A stretch of 64,000 nt of DNA from Lepas anatifera (Eukaryota; Arthropoda; Thecostraca; Lepadidae): contig JAOTON010001526.1 of the NCBI GenBank assembly GCA_034440635.1, positions 1,187,001-1,251,000 on the forward strand, read 5' to 3'. Numbering within the stretch: the stretch's first letter is position 1; every line of letters starts with the position of its first letter. This document shows, piece by piece, positions 30,501-37,700 of the stretch. The notes below the pieces were generated by a model. The model ran no database searches, was not told where the DNA came from, and worked only from the letters and a program-made list of their open reading frames with translations. The position numbers and the translations under genes were made by a program.

Positions 30501-31665
30501 TCTCCCACCATTGTCTCGGATCAGTCTCCGTCTATGCATTAACTATAGGCACTCTGACATGTCGGGGGTTGAGCCCCTACCCCCTCCTTGTACCCGCCAC
30601 TGACCTTTCGTCGTGCGCCGACCTTGGGGTGATATTGTACTCGCTGACCCTAAAGTTAACAATCCGATTTCAGTCACAGTACTCTGAAGGGCCCTGGTAG
30701 GAAGGAATGTTGAGAATGCTATCGAATGGAAGCTTCGGCGCCCCCGTCTGAAACACAGATGTGGTGAGCAGTGAGAGAGAGGCACGTTGGCTGACATTGG
30801 GGAAGTTACCCAAAGCGTTTCCTAAAGAACGACAACTTGTTTAGCATGAATAGTTCTAGATCTACACGGGATGAAGAGCAGACCAAGTTCAATCGACATC
30901 AGAAGGCTGCAGTCGCCGCTCCTGGTAATCTGCACCATGGGGATAGTATCTTGCCCGCGTAACGTGGTGATGTGTACCATGGTGATACTATTCTGCCCGC
31001 GTAACGTGGTGATGTGTACAATGGTGATAGTATCCTCCCGCGTAACGTGGTGATGTGTACCATGGTGATAGTATCCTACCCGCGTAACGTGGTTATTTCA
31101 GCAAGAGGCCGAACATTTATTCGTTTCAGTCTATTGTGCTGGTTATTTTAGGCTACCGACGGATTTTCATATATTTCCCCACCCGGCGTTTTTTAACATG
31201 AAGTAGAAGACACTGTGCCCTCCCTTCTTCGGAAAAAGCTCCCTGGTTGAGTACTGTTTGGAAACGACGGTTCTATTCATTTTCCCCATAAATATTCCTC
31301 AACCAAAGTGGTCATTTGGTACCAGCGATATACAGTACATACAGTGCACGTTACAGTATATGCAGTGTATACCGTACATCTACTTAGTGCTCTGCAGTTT
31401 CCATGAGACTGCTGCTGAACACCCACTGTCATGCCCACCGGCTCTGTCACTTACGCCGCCTTGTTTTCCAGGCACCGGTGTACGTCCTGAAGCGCCGGTC
31501 TCACCTTCCAGCGCAGCGGCGCACCGTGGTGCGACCTCTGGTGGCGCCCGCACCCGCTTCCAGGCCGCTGGAAACACCATTCACGAGGAGCAGGAGGCCC
31601 AGGAGAACCTGTATGAGAACGTCCAGGTGCAGGGCGTGAGCTACAACGCCAAGCCTGCGCAGTAG
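21372..31665 (+). CDS. DuoxA: Dual oxidase maturation factor (DuoxA), 10 coding exons
   Basis: DuoxA is an ER-resident multi-pass protein that pairs with dual oxidase and carries it to the cell surface. Ten plus-strand exons join with matching phases: 21372-21539, 23323-23380, 25673-25810, 26753-26848, 27045-27198, 27525-27736, 29273-29389, 29912-30024, 30828-30924 and 31472-31665 (1347 nt, 448 residues plus TAG). There are five hydrophobic segments (about residues 35-52, 57-76, 197-214, 218-243, 265-288). The large loop has the family's glycosylated NVT (N117) and INYNERF motifs. The tail after residue 315 is Lys/Glu- and Ala/Pro-rich and poorly conserved. Exon 9 is my own prediction; without it the frame ends at 31,639 with a different tail. 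The fly homologue is moladietz. Confidence 0.9.
21690..23290 (+). repeat. 36-bp tandem array in DuoxA intron 1, interrupted once
   Basis: The units resemble TTTGTTGACGACACCAGCTG followed by AGTGCAGTGACTGTTG and vary by a few bases. They lie at about 21,690-21,836 and about 22,455-23,290. The interruption (21,837-22,455) looks like one inserted element. The array stops only about 30 bp before the exon 2 acceptor. Each unit contains TTTGTTGAC..ACCAG|CTG, which resembles the true acceptor TTTGTTCCAG|CTG. Because 36 is a multiple of 3, both strands stay open (a 12-residue repeat, LLTTPAECSDCC on plus); this is not taken as coding. Confidence 0.9.
21837..22455 (+). mobile_element. T-rich insertion within the 36-bp array, probably a retroposed 3' end
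   Basis: The array breaks off at about 21,837 and resumes at about 22,456. The insert has a strongly pyrimidine-rich plus strand, ends in TGATATAAAAGATCATGATG followed by ATGATGA, and has no inverted ends. A short ATG/GAT tail after an AT-rich 3' end is common in truncated LINE copies, so I infer a retroposed fragment. A 203-codon open frame (21,830-22,441) rich in Leu, Phe, Cys and Ser is a by-product of T richness. Confidence 0.4.
23323..23380 (+). CDS. DuoxA: DuoxA exon 2, second membrane segment
   Basis: 58 nt, phase 0 to phase 1, acceptor GCTTTGTTCCAG|CTG and donor CATGC|GTAAGT. It encodes LWYVLIRVTCSCLIGLILM, a transmembrane helix that matches the family's position right after the first helix. 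It is bracketed by the 36-bp array upstream and a hairpin element downstream. Confidence 0.88.
23391..23587. repeat. Hairpin element flanked by a duplicated splice-donor decamer
   Basis: The left arm, GGATACATAAACAGCTTC and on through GCTCTATTTACGTACCA (about 23,417-23,453), faces an inverted right arm, GGTACGTAAATAGAGCGTGC through GAAGCTGCTCATGTATCC (about 23,544-23,584). The decamer GTAAGTAATG occurs directly at both edges, 23,381-23,390 (the exon 2 donor itself) and 23,588-23,597. This looks like a small inverted-repeat element with either a 10-bp target duplication or a locally duplicated donor. Confidence 0.75.
24505..25418. mobile_element. TTAA-flanked element carrying dense AGGTCA half-sites, in DuoxA intron 2
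   Basis: TTAA is at 24,501-24,504 and 25,419-25,422. The left end reads CACGCGCACTGGAGGGGGTC and the right end, reverse complemented, CACCCGCACTGGAAGGGGGT. The 914-bp interior has no open frame. At 24,803-24,840 six AGGTCA half-sites lie in 38 bp with spacers 0, 0, 1, 1, 0, and more lie nearby (24,970-25,100). TCAAGGTCA (the extended monomer site type of FTZ-F1/ERR receptors) and AGGTCAAAGGTCA (DR1 type) are both present. Whether any receptor binds is unknown. Confidence 0.85.
25673..25810 (+). CDS. DuoxA: DuoxA exon 3, extracellular loop
   Basis: 138 nt, phase 1 to phase 1, acceptor GTACTTGCTAG|TG and donor CTGTACG|GTACGT. It encodes CNFGMEWEVARLVTKTPYKA and then a segment ending GMKIGLRGVNVTLYG. 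NVT (N117) is the conserved glycosylation site of the family's large loop. The last bases of the exon and its donor are tandemly duplicated just downstream. Confidence 0.93.
25788..25872 (+). repeat. 35-bp tandem duplication of the DuoxA exon 3 end plus donor
   Basis: GGTGTCAACGTTACCCTGTA CG|GTACGTGGCAGAC is followed directly by GGCGTCAACGTAACCATGTA CG|GTATGTGGTAGAC and then a partial third copy, AGCGTCAACCTCG. Each full copy has its own GT donor. In the second unit an in-frame TAA and the drifted bases show that it is not constrained as coding. The layout is the same as the Duox exon 4 array, but young or short. Confidence 0.92.
25905..26155 (+). repeat. tRNA-derived SINE in DuoxA intron 3
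   Basis: A tRNA-like head has GGGTAGCGCTGTCGG in the A-box position and GCGGGTTCGAACCCACCC as a clear B box, followed by AGAGGCAGGATTTGGCGCCC. The 3' part ends TTAAACCTCTAAAATTATTA. The copy at 63,163-63,352 has the same B box, GAGGCAG and GGCGCCCTG parts. It is transcribed from internal Pol III boxes in active copies; this one is degraded. Confidence 0.8.
26186..26454. mobile_element. 269-bp hAT-like MITE with 8-bp target duplication
   Basis: It begins CAGGGGCGTAGCCAAGG and ends CCTGGCAATGCCCCTG, which are imperfect inverted ends. The direct repeat GTCACAGT flanks it on both sides (26,178-26,185 and 26,455-26,462). An 8-bp duplication with CAGGGG ends fits the hAT superfamily. No coding capacity. 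It sits in DuoxA intron 3. Confidence 0.88.
26753..26848 (+). CDS. DuoxA: DuoxA exon 4, extracellular loop
   Basis: 96 nt, phase 1 to phase 1. The acceptor chosen, TTCCTCCGGAG|GG, is the only nearby AG that keeps the phase and gives HLPEELEGETINYNERFWWS. The ETINYNE block is a family landmark. The donor is CCCTTCG|GTAAGG. The alternative AG ten bases upstream (GCGACAG|TT) would break the frame. Confidence 0.88.
27045..27198 (+). CDS. DuoxA: DuoxA exon 5, end of loop and start of third membrane segment
   Basis: 154 nt, phase 1 to phase 2, acceptor GGAATTTTCAG|CT and donor ATATG|GTAAGC. It encodes GEIQREFRRAQQQGAPLPIL followed by WISEYFTFDG and RFGRHYMRAGWYAHIVI. This matches the family's stretch from the amphipathic loop helix, through the F-P/D region, into the third helix. 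The preceding CTGGGGAGATACAG offers a second AG, but with a different phase. Confidence 0.9.
27525..27736 (+). CDS. DuoxA: DuoxA exon 6, third to fifth membrane segments
   Basis: 212 nt, phase 2 to phase 1, acceptor TTTTCGCCAG|G and donor AACG|GTAAGT. It encodes the rest of helix 3 (AAFPTYLLANISFFMVLRYG), helix 4 (FFTFITGLLQICGCLIWASV), a short loop with EEGALRTSYG, and the start of helix 5 (VHFWLCLVN). Hydrophobicity and order match the family. Confidence 0.93.
28486..28546 (+). repeat. AT-rich imperfect microsatellite in DuoxA intron 6
   Basis: Repeats of TACTATTATACA-type units (CATACTACTATTATAC, CATACTATTATACTATT). The rest of intron 6 (27,737-29,272) shows no gene or other feature apart from GGTCTGTGGCCGAATATATA at about 28,708, which is shared with the flank of the SINE at 11.2 kb. 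Confidence 0.6.
29273..29389 (+). CDS. DuoxA: DuoxA exon 7, end of fifth membrane segment and juxtamembrane tail
   Basis: 117 nt, phase 1 to phase 1, acceptor TAATATATCCAG|GA and donor CTACA|GTGAGT. It encodes LICVTIGLGVAFMDIRYPEK and then IADFFGVDPLQDYEEHYY. The glycine-rich helix followed by a basic and then acidic tail is the expected end of the conserved core. Confidence 0.9.
29912..30024 (+). CDS. DuoxA: DuoxA exon 8, cytoplasmic tail
   Basis: 113 nt, phase 1 to phase 0, acceptor ATTTCCCTCAG|CG and donor TCACAG|GTAAAC. It encodes AEELKAKEPKTSKSNGDAVE and then MAEKGGPPEQNGGSSSQ, a charged, low-complexity tail that is not conserved in the family. The call rests on strong splice signals, matching phase and GC-rich third positions. 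Confidence 0.82.
30043..30203. mobile_element. Small MITE-like element, with a related fragment at 30,470-30,605
   Basis: It starts GGCAGATCCAGGAAAAAATT and ends CATTCGCCACTG; these ends belong to the widespread AGTGGCGGATCC type seen in many places here. The second stretch, 30,470-30,605, shares ATTGTCTCGGA, CTATGCATTAACTATAG and GGGTTGAGCCC and also ends in CCGCCACTG. Both lie in DuoxA intron 8. Confidence 0.55.
30828..30924 (+). CDS. DuoxA: Predicted DuoxA exon 9, frame-setting cassette exon
   Basis: 97 nt, phase 0 to phase 1, acceptor GCGTTTCCTAAAG|AAC and donor CGCTCCTG|GTAATC. It encodes NDNLFSMNSSRSTRDEEQTK and then FNRHQKAAVAAP, with no stop. I propose it because the next exon has a well-coded acidic end in a frame that cannot be reached from exon 8 (phase 0) without a 3n+1 insert, and this exon supplies exactly that. 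Its donor is followed directly by a 42-bp tandem repeat. No family resemblance supports it; only splice signals and phase do. Confidence 0.55.
30914..31096 (+). repeat. 42-bp tandem repeat starting at the exon 9 donor
   Basis: About four units, with TGGTGATGTGTACCATGGTG then ATAGTATCCTGCCCGCGTAACG. The first unit reads CTGGTAATCTGCACCATGGG and so contains the proposed exon 9 donor (CTG|GTAATC). Later units carry GTG|GTGATG at the same place. The third instance in this locus of a repeat whose unit spans a 5' splice site. Confidence 0.8.
31472..31665 (+). CDS. DuoxA: DuoxA last exon, C-terminal tail (two usable frames)
   Basis: Acceptor CGCCTTGTTTTCCAG|GCACC. Entered in phase 1 (after exon 9) it encodes a Ser/Ala-rich stretch, then AAGNTIHEEQEAQENLYENV and QVQGVSYNAKPAQ, ending in TAG at 31,663. 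Entered in phase 0 (exon 8 spliced directly) it encodes APVYVLKRRSHLPAQRRTVV and a further Arg/Pro-rich stretch, ending in TGA at 31,639. Both frames have GC-rich third positions over part of their length. I favour the acidic frame for the end, since that part reads like constrained coding sequence. Confidence 0.7.
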
Positions 31666-31701
31666 CCCTGCAGCGCCCTGCGAGCAGAAGAGCCTGCATT
31701 G

Positions 31702-31915
31702 TGCCGCCCCGGTAGCTCCGTTGGTAGAGCGTTGGGCTCCCCTGCTCAGAAGCATGCAGTGACAGTGCATGCCCAGGCTTGGGATCGGTTCCCCTGAGAC
31801 GCTCCGGCGCTCAAAAGTTTACCCGACGTACAGGTCGGCTGGCAACTGACTGGTGAGAGGGTGACCTGAGCGGGGCGGCCGTCCCTGTGCTTTGTGGGAC
31901 GTTAAACTTTGGCTT
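31702..31915 (+). repeat. tRNA-derived SINE in the DuoxA 3' region
   Basis: A tRNA-like head, CCCCGGTAGCTCCGTTGGTA GAGCG, gives a clear A box; GGGATCGGTTCCCC is a degraded B box. It ends near CTTTGTGGGACGTTAAACTT. It is a different head from the SINEs at 25.9, 60.9 and 63.2 kb. It lies 40 bp after the DuoxA stop, so it is probably part of the 3'UTR. Confidence 0.65.
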
Positions 31916-33046
31916 CGAAATCAAACCTTGATTGTGGGAGTTGCTCATTCGGGTGGTGGGGTCGGGGTCTCCGTGAAAAGTCCATTGATGACTTAAGTGA
32001 GACTCCGACTCCAACAGCCGAACTGGGAACAACTTGGACAAAAATTAAAAAAATGAAAAAGAATGGATGGACAGTTACCAGGATAAGGCAGATGTGTTTA
32101 AAATTTTTCTTATTTTCCTCTATATTTTTAAGATGTGGTTTACCGTCTGCCAAGAAGCATGTATGGCAGGTGCATCAGATATATTCTCAGGTTTGGCGGT
32201 AACCTTCCCTTTGAATTAATATTTGTTGCTGAAATGGCACCATCGGTCATGTTTACTGAAGTTAAAGATGAACCAAAATCCTTTTTTAAGAGCAGATGAG
32301 GCCGAGACCACTCGAGGGAAATAAACAAAAAGGGGTTATAGTGTATATATGAGAGAACTTTCAAGCTACTTCGCGTGTATGCTAAATGCAGTGCTATGGG
32401 CAAATAGTGTGATGCTACGTTCATGATAATTGCAGCAGCAGACAGCCGTGTGAGACGACATTGGTTTGATGCTCAGCTGCCATGGCCGAGTAATGCCTAA
32501 CTAAACTGGCTCAGAACTTATATAAATCCTATGAAAGCCCCGTTTATTTGGATATGTACTTTCAGGATTTATGTGATGTGAATAAAGATGAGCGATAATA
32601 TTCCACAAAAAGTGATTTTTCTTCACAAAAAAAACAAGTCAGACAATACCAGAGGAACTATTTCCTATTAGATCACTGGGAAAATGGCTCCGTAGACTAC
32701 GTCTTTAGCAATCTATATTATAAAAGTCACTTAAAAAATGCTGATGAATATGAGGCATGTCCAAAATGAAGTGACATAAATCCGAGTAAAAGGTAATTAG
32801 GGGAGGTCAGACGAGCCCGCAGACTACATTTGGTCCCTTCCAAAATGTTCAGCTGCTGGGTACGCAGAGCTGTGTACGCAAGAGTGTAAAATGTGTCCTT
32901 ACAATTTAAGAGACCGTGGCTACGCCACTGTGCGAGATAAAACGTAGCGTAGTGAGGAAAGGCATTGAAACAAATAAATTTAAGTACCTGCACCTTTCAT
33001 TGGATCATCTCTCTTAATTAAGCGTTCTCCCTTATGTTCATGGGCG
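31916..33046. other. DuoxA 3' flank, no further gene seen
   Basis: The stretch is AT-rich and holds only short frames. GTGGCTACGCCACTG at about 32,920 is the terminus type of the AGTGGCGTAGCC elements, with no partner end found. Confidence 0.4.
32581..32586 (+). terminator. Candidate polyadenylation signal for DuoxA
   Basis: AATAAA in GTGAATAAAGATG, about 0.9 kb after the stop. Other AATAAA hexamers at about 32,320 and 33,512 are alternatives. Position only; no further support. Confidence 0.3.
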
Positions 33047-33049
33047 TCA

Positions 33050-33295
33050 TGACGTGCCGGGAAGTAGGGCGGGCGCAGCCGGGGGGGCTAGAAAGGAATT
33101 GTCCTCCGCAACAACTGTTTTTGGGAGTGTAACCGAAAGTGCAACTGGCACTCTTCTTATGCTAAATTCGTATTGTATAGCCAGTGACGGTGGAATGTCC
33201 GAATTTACAGGAGGGGGAGGGGGCATCATTGACTTTTCGACCCATTTCTTTCCAGTCAATGCCATAGGGCTAGTGTTAAAATTTATGATTTAAGG
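33050..33295 (+). repeat. Dispersed repeat related to 7,640-7,865
   Basis: The plus strand here matches the minus strand of the copy in Duox intron 2, including the frame that reads ASDGGMSEF and STHFFPVNAIG. It is flanked by GC-rich CGGGCGCAGCCGGGGGGGCT on the left and GGGCACGGTGCCCCCCAG on the right, possibly element ends. Confidence 0.5.
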
Positions 33296-33612
33296 GCACG
33301 GTGCCCCCCAGTTCCGCCGTCAGTGATTGTAACCAATTGTTCTTTGTTATGATACCAGCATATTGAAGAAATCCATCTCCAAGTATCTTGGAGTCTTAGC
33401 TGGACTGTATAGCTTTTCATATTTTAGATTCCTGACTATTATGTTTTTAACAGTTCTTTTATTTATATTTTAACTCGCATGTGTATTCATACGGTAGCTG
33501 TACTGCATACAGAATAAACGGAGTTATTCAAACTGGGCAAACAGTTGTGCCAAGCGAGAGGAGGGGCCTTGTCCGCATCTCTCGAGCTCTCTCCAGTCTC
33601 TCTAGATGATCT

Positions 33613-33614
<2 letters not shown>

Positions 33615-33658
<44 letters not shown>
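33615..33658. repeat. (AT)n microsatellite
   Basis: About 22 uninterrupted AT dinucleotides followed by CACCCCCCCCC. It immediately precedes the CpG-rich island at 33.7 kb. Confidence 0.97.
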
Positions 33659-33660
<2 letters not shown>

Positions 33661-33719
33661 CCCCCCCCTGCACACTCACACAGCGCCATGCATTCGGCGG
33701 CAAACAATGTTTAAAATAT

Positions 33720-34170
33720 GTAAATTCTCGCGGAACTCCACTTCTGTCGCCGCGAGGCGACGCTTCCCAGGCCTCCCGTCGGCGGCAGCCTCTCATGTCG
33801 CCGGCACTAACGCTGCCGGGGGTCAAAGTTCAACCCACAGTAGTCGCCGCAGCCAATGGGCGTCCGCGCGGCAGATGCCTTCAGGCAGCGTTCGCTGCCA
33901 TGCCGTTCGGCGGAGCCGCGCTCTGATTGGTCAGGGTTTGAAGGCGATGAACTCAGTCGTCTTATTTTCCTCGCAATGCTGCGGTGTAACTGAGGTGTGA
34001 TGGAAGTGCGTTGGGTGAAACGTGTACTTTCGGCGCCGAGCGGAGCGTGTTTATCGGTTTTTAGACTGTGTGGTGTGATTTAGATTTAACAGTGACGTGA
34101 ATAATTGAAGCGATCAAATGTATTGCGGAAGGACACTGGCTCCAGCTTGAACTTCAGCTTCGACTTGTAG
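33720..34170 (+). promoter_or_regulatory. CpG-rich island with CCAAT boxes, candidate promoter and first exon
   Basis: 33,720-33,940 is dense in CG dinucleotides (GTCGCCGCGAGGCGACGC, GGGCGTCCGCGCGGCAG) in an otherwise AT-rich region. It has CCAAT at 33,853 (GCCAATGGGC) and an inverted one at 33,926 (CTGATTGGTC). A possible donor, TTGTAGCG|GTGGGTACC, follows at about 34,170. This is the typical look of a housekeeping promoter with a non-coding first exon, but I cannot find the gene it would drive. Confidence 0.4.
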
Positions 34171-34619
34171 CGGTGGGTACCCTAAAGGTCAGCCTACTCT
34201 TCCGTTCTTTTTTCGCTTTTTCGTTTTCGTGTCTCTTCTTGTCCACCCACTCATCACGTGTCTTTCTGCGCGATTTTGACAAATATCGACGCCAAACTAA
34301 GATTTTTATTGGGGAATTGAGCTATATGATTAGTAAAAGTAGCGTGGCGGCAGTGAGAAAAGGCCGTCGATGAACTGTGGGTGGGGTCAGCGGGAATGCA
34401 ACAGAGGCAGGTGCCCCACGTTTATCCCACATTCCCACCCCACCCAACTGCGCTCCCAACAGCATGGGTCTATCCGTAATTTCTAATGGGTGGGGGGAGC
34501 CGGTGAGAAGGTGCCATTCGGACCAATGAAGGTGCCATTCGGACCAATGGGCGCCATTATTTGGACGAAGCAACTGATCAAGGACGCCAATCTTGTAACT
34601 GAGGATACCCGCATCCCGG

Positions 34620-34772
34620 GAGGTGAGAAGTGAGCTTTCAGGGAACGCCATCGACCTTTCAGGCGAGCGCCAGCGATACCTTTCAGGCGAGCGCCAGCGA
34701 TACCCTTCAGGGGGCGCCAAGGGGCGATGGGGGAAGCAAGTGCCCCCTTCGCCCCCTGGATCCGCCTATGTC
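34620..34772 (+). repeat. Copy of a TTCAGGGGGCGCC-type dispersed element
   Basis: Short internal repeats (CTTTCAGGCGAGCGCCAGCG twice, then a GGGGGCGCCAAGG unit) lead to CCCCCTGGATCCGCCTATG. The same vocabulary and the same terminus are at 45,900-46,015 and in the 51-kb, 55-kb and 59-kb satellite blocks; 17,640-17,830 is a weaker relative. Confidence 0.6.
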
Positions 34773-34779
34773 ACGCGGA

Positions 34780-37700
34780 ATGCAGATGTCTAGGCACCTG
34801 CGGTGTGATCACATCCCCAACATCATGCACATACCATAAAAGCCATCTGAGAGCAGTATTTGTACATGCTATCCTTACTTTTAGATAGCTCCGTCTCGCC
34901 AAAGGGCACTACAGGTGCTCTTGGTGGACAACAATAATATCAAAATTATTTCAATATTTAATCATGCCACCCTACACTACCGCTCACCACTCCCAGCCAG
35001 CCCCCATCACCACTCTATTAATGATTACAACAGCTGCGCTGGAACCGTAAACAATAATAAAAAGCGAAAAAGTCAAACACCCAAACGTTACCTTTTTTGT
35101 TAGTAAAGGACGCTCTTCCTCCCGGGGCGTTCCAGGACAAATCGACCAGACACCACCTGGATTGTACATAGCATAGTCTCAGACTTCGTTCTAACTTCGT
35201 ACACAGTGTTATCAGAGGCGTATAATTCAGATTTGAGAATATGTATTTCCTCTAAATAAGTTATTCGGAATTACAGCTTGCTGAAAGTCGTAAAAATCCG
35301 TGTTTTTAGCAAAACATAGTGGCATACAATCATTATTTTCTGTGTAGCCATTCGTCATGGATGCTCATTTAAAACGTGATTGTATTTATAATTTGATTAT
35401 CCAACTTTGAGAATTTATTTTGTCAAAAATATTGATTTTTAAGTTTTTAAAAATTTGTATTCAATTGTTGAAACAATTTATTTTATATGTGGCCAGTGAT
35501 TCATCTTAAATTGACCTACAGGGAAATGTTTTCCCTTGTCTGTGCTTTCTAATAACATCAATTAAATTTTGCGTTCTTTAATTTATTGATGTGTAATGAG
35601 CCAAAGGGTGACGCCATGCGCGCGAAAATCGGCCGCACGGCGCGCCCCACCGATAGCCGACTGGCACTTCGGCCAACCGACGACACGCACGCGTGTGGTG
35701 CTCAGCGGAGACTATGGGTTAGAAGTTTGTTGCTAGGAAAACATGCATCCACATAAGCACATGATATTGTGGAAATTTTCATAAGGTAAGGGAGTGTCGA
35801 TGACAGGAAATATTTTCTAGACTTTTTTTTTCTTTCCTCTTTTGTTTTTGGCTTCAGTAAAGCAAATTTTCAATTTTCTCTCATTAAGAATAAAGAAAGT
35901 TAAAAACATACGTTATAAAGCATGTGTTTTGAAGCAAGGTGGAATCGATATTATTCAGGTCCTGGGTGGAAGCGAATTCATAGTTAAAGGGCTGTGTTAA
36001 TGACAGCAGTGTATTATATTTAGTGGCATTTGATTCGGTTCACCAGCAGAGGAGGCTGAATCAATGTACCACATTTTTTTAAATTTCTATTGAGGCATGA
36101 AAGTGACCTACCTTGCTTCACAACGGTGATAAGAAATTGAAAGCACACAGCGAAGTATAAACCAACTTCAAAGGATCAGTTCAACCAAAGCCTATCTGTT
36201 ATGACGGTAGTCCCGTCCAGCAGCGGCAATAAATGGGAAACATCTACTTCGGCTGAAACTGTTGGGGCCCCCAGTGAGTCAGTCGATGATGGTTGTGTCT
36301 CCGCAGCGAGCAGCTCTTCAGTAACTGCCTCCGGCTGCTGTCTGGCTCTTTTTGAGCAATTTTGACGTTTTCCGAATTTAAATTTACTCTGTCTTGTAAG
36401 TTGGCGTCTTTTGCGGGGAACACTCGACGGGGTCAGTACCAGAGGTTTAATTTTTATATTTTTTTATCCCGGTGTCCCGGAGCCGGGACCGGATGCTGGG
36501 CTCGGTCGGGACTTTTCCGGGATCAACTGTGTTTGTACTGGGACCATGCCGGTACCTCTGTGGATTGGAGAACCTAATAATTTTAACTAGGACCTGTGTT
36601 CCTTGGGGCCCATATCAGATTGAAATTAGTTAGTTTTTAACCAATTAAGTTAGTTTTTCCTTAGTATTTGACGAATGAATAACCTAATATGGCTAACTAC
36701 GCACGCACAAATTGTCTTGCTTAAGACTATATGGGGCTGATCATAAATGACGTCGCGGGAGGGGGGTGCGGGTCAAAAAGTGATGTACCATGGCCGGAGC
36801 TGGAGATCTCTTCTCGATCCAGGGGATTTTGGGTGGATTAACGACACGGGCAATACAAGTCCTAATTTAGTTGTAATAAGCTCCATTTGAAATAGCACAA
36901 TTAGGTACACTTAATTCGTGGCTGAAATAGAACATCGAAGTCACTGGTTGAAACGTATAAGACAAGGCTGCAAATGTATTCCTATGAACCCGACTTTTTG
37001 CCAAGACCACGTTGGTTCGTGCCGGGACCGATCGAGGCGTGCTGGCGCCGGGATTATCTAGAAGAAGTAAATCCTCCAGTCAGCGCAATAAATCCTCTTA
37101 TCCCGCGGTATTCTACCACTCCTATGTCGCACAAAAGTGTGAACACCAACACCGACAGCAGAAAATTGGCGTCCGAAACGAAGTAGCCAATTTGAAGCCA
37201 TGCCTTATCTCCATTTGACGCCCAACTGTCCCAGTAACAATGTCATACTAACTGTGGAGGATGTGCTCCCAGCTTCATGAGCTGCGCACTGGACATCTGA
37301 CACCTCGTGCGTCTCATAAACGCACTGACGCACAATCTGGGGTGGAGACCGCACAACTGCGGCCAGGGTTCATCCATGTTGGATACGATGTCGTTTCAAC
37401 ACTAAAAAGACCAAGTTCGCGCAAATGCACAAGTGTCTTCATTTTCAAAATCCAAATGTAGGACTCAAATCCGTGATCGATTTTATGGGCAACGGTAAGA
37501 TATGGCGAGTCGTACCCCCTCAACCGAATTGAGATTGCATCGATTTCACCCTTTTTGTTGAACACGTGTATTTCTGCTTTTGTTTCCCACATTTAATCAT
37601 GATTTCAAGAGTTCATACGCTGTCGAGTCGGTCACTGCCCGTGACACGCACCGGGCGCGGCCGGGAGCGCCGGGCGGCCGATTTATGCGCGCATGGCGTT

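Noticed and set aside
31403..31639. Taking the phase-0 frame alone as the DuoxA C-terminus
   Set aside because: Its second half is an Arg-rich run out of step with the well-coded acidic frame. A 97-nt exon with matching phases explains the data better, though the basic tail is kept as a possible isoform.
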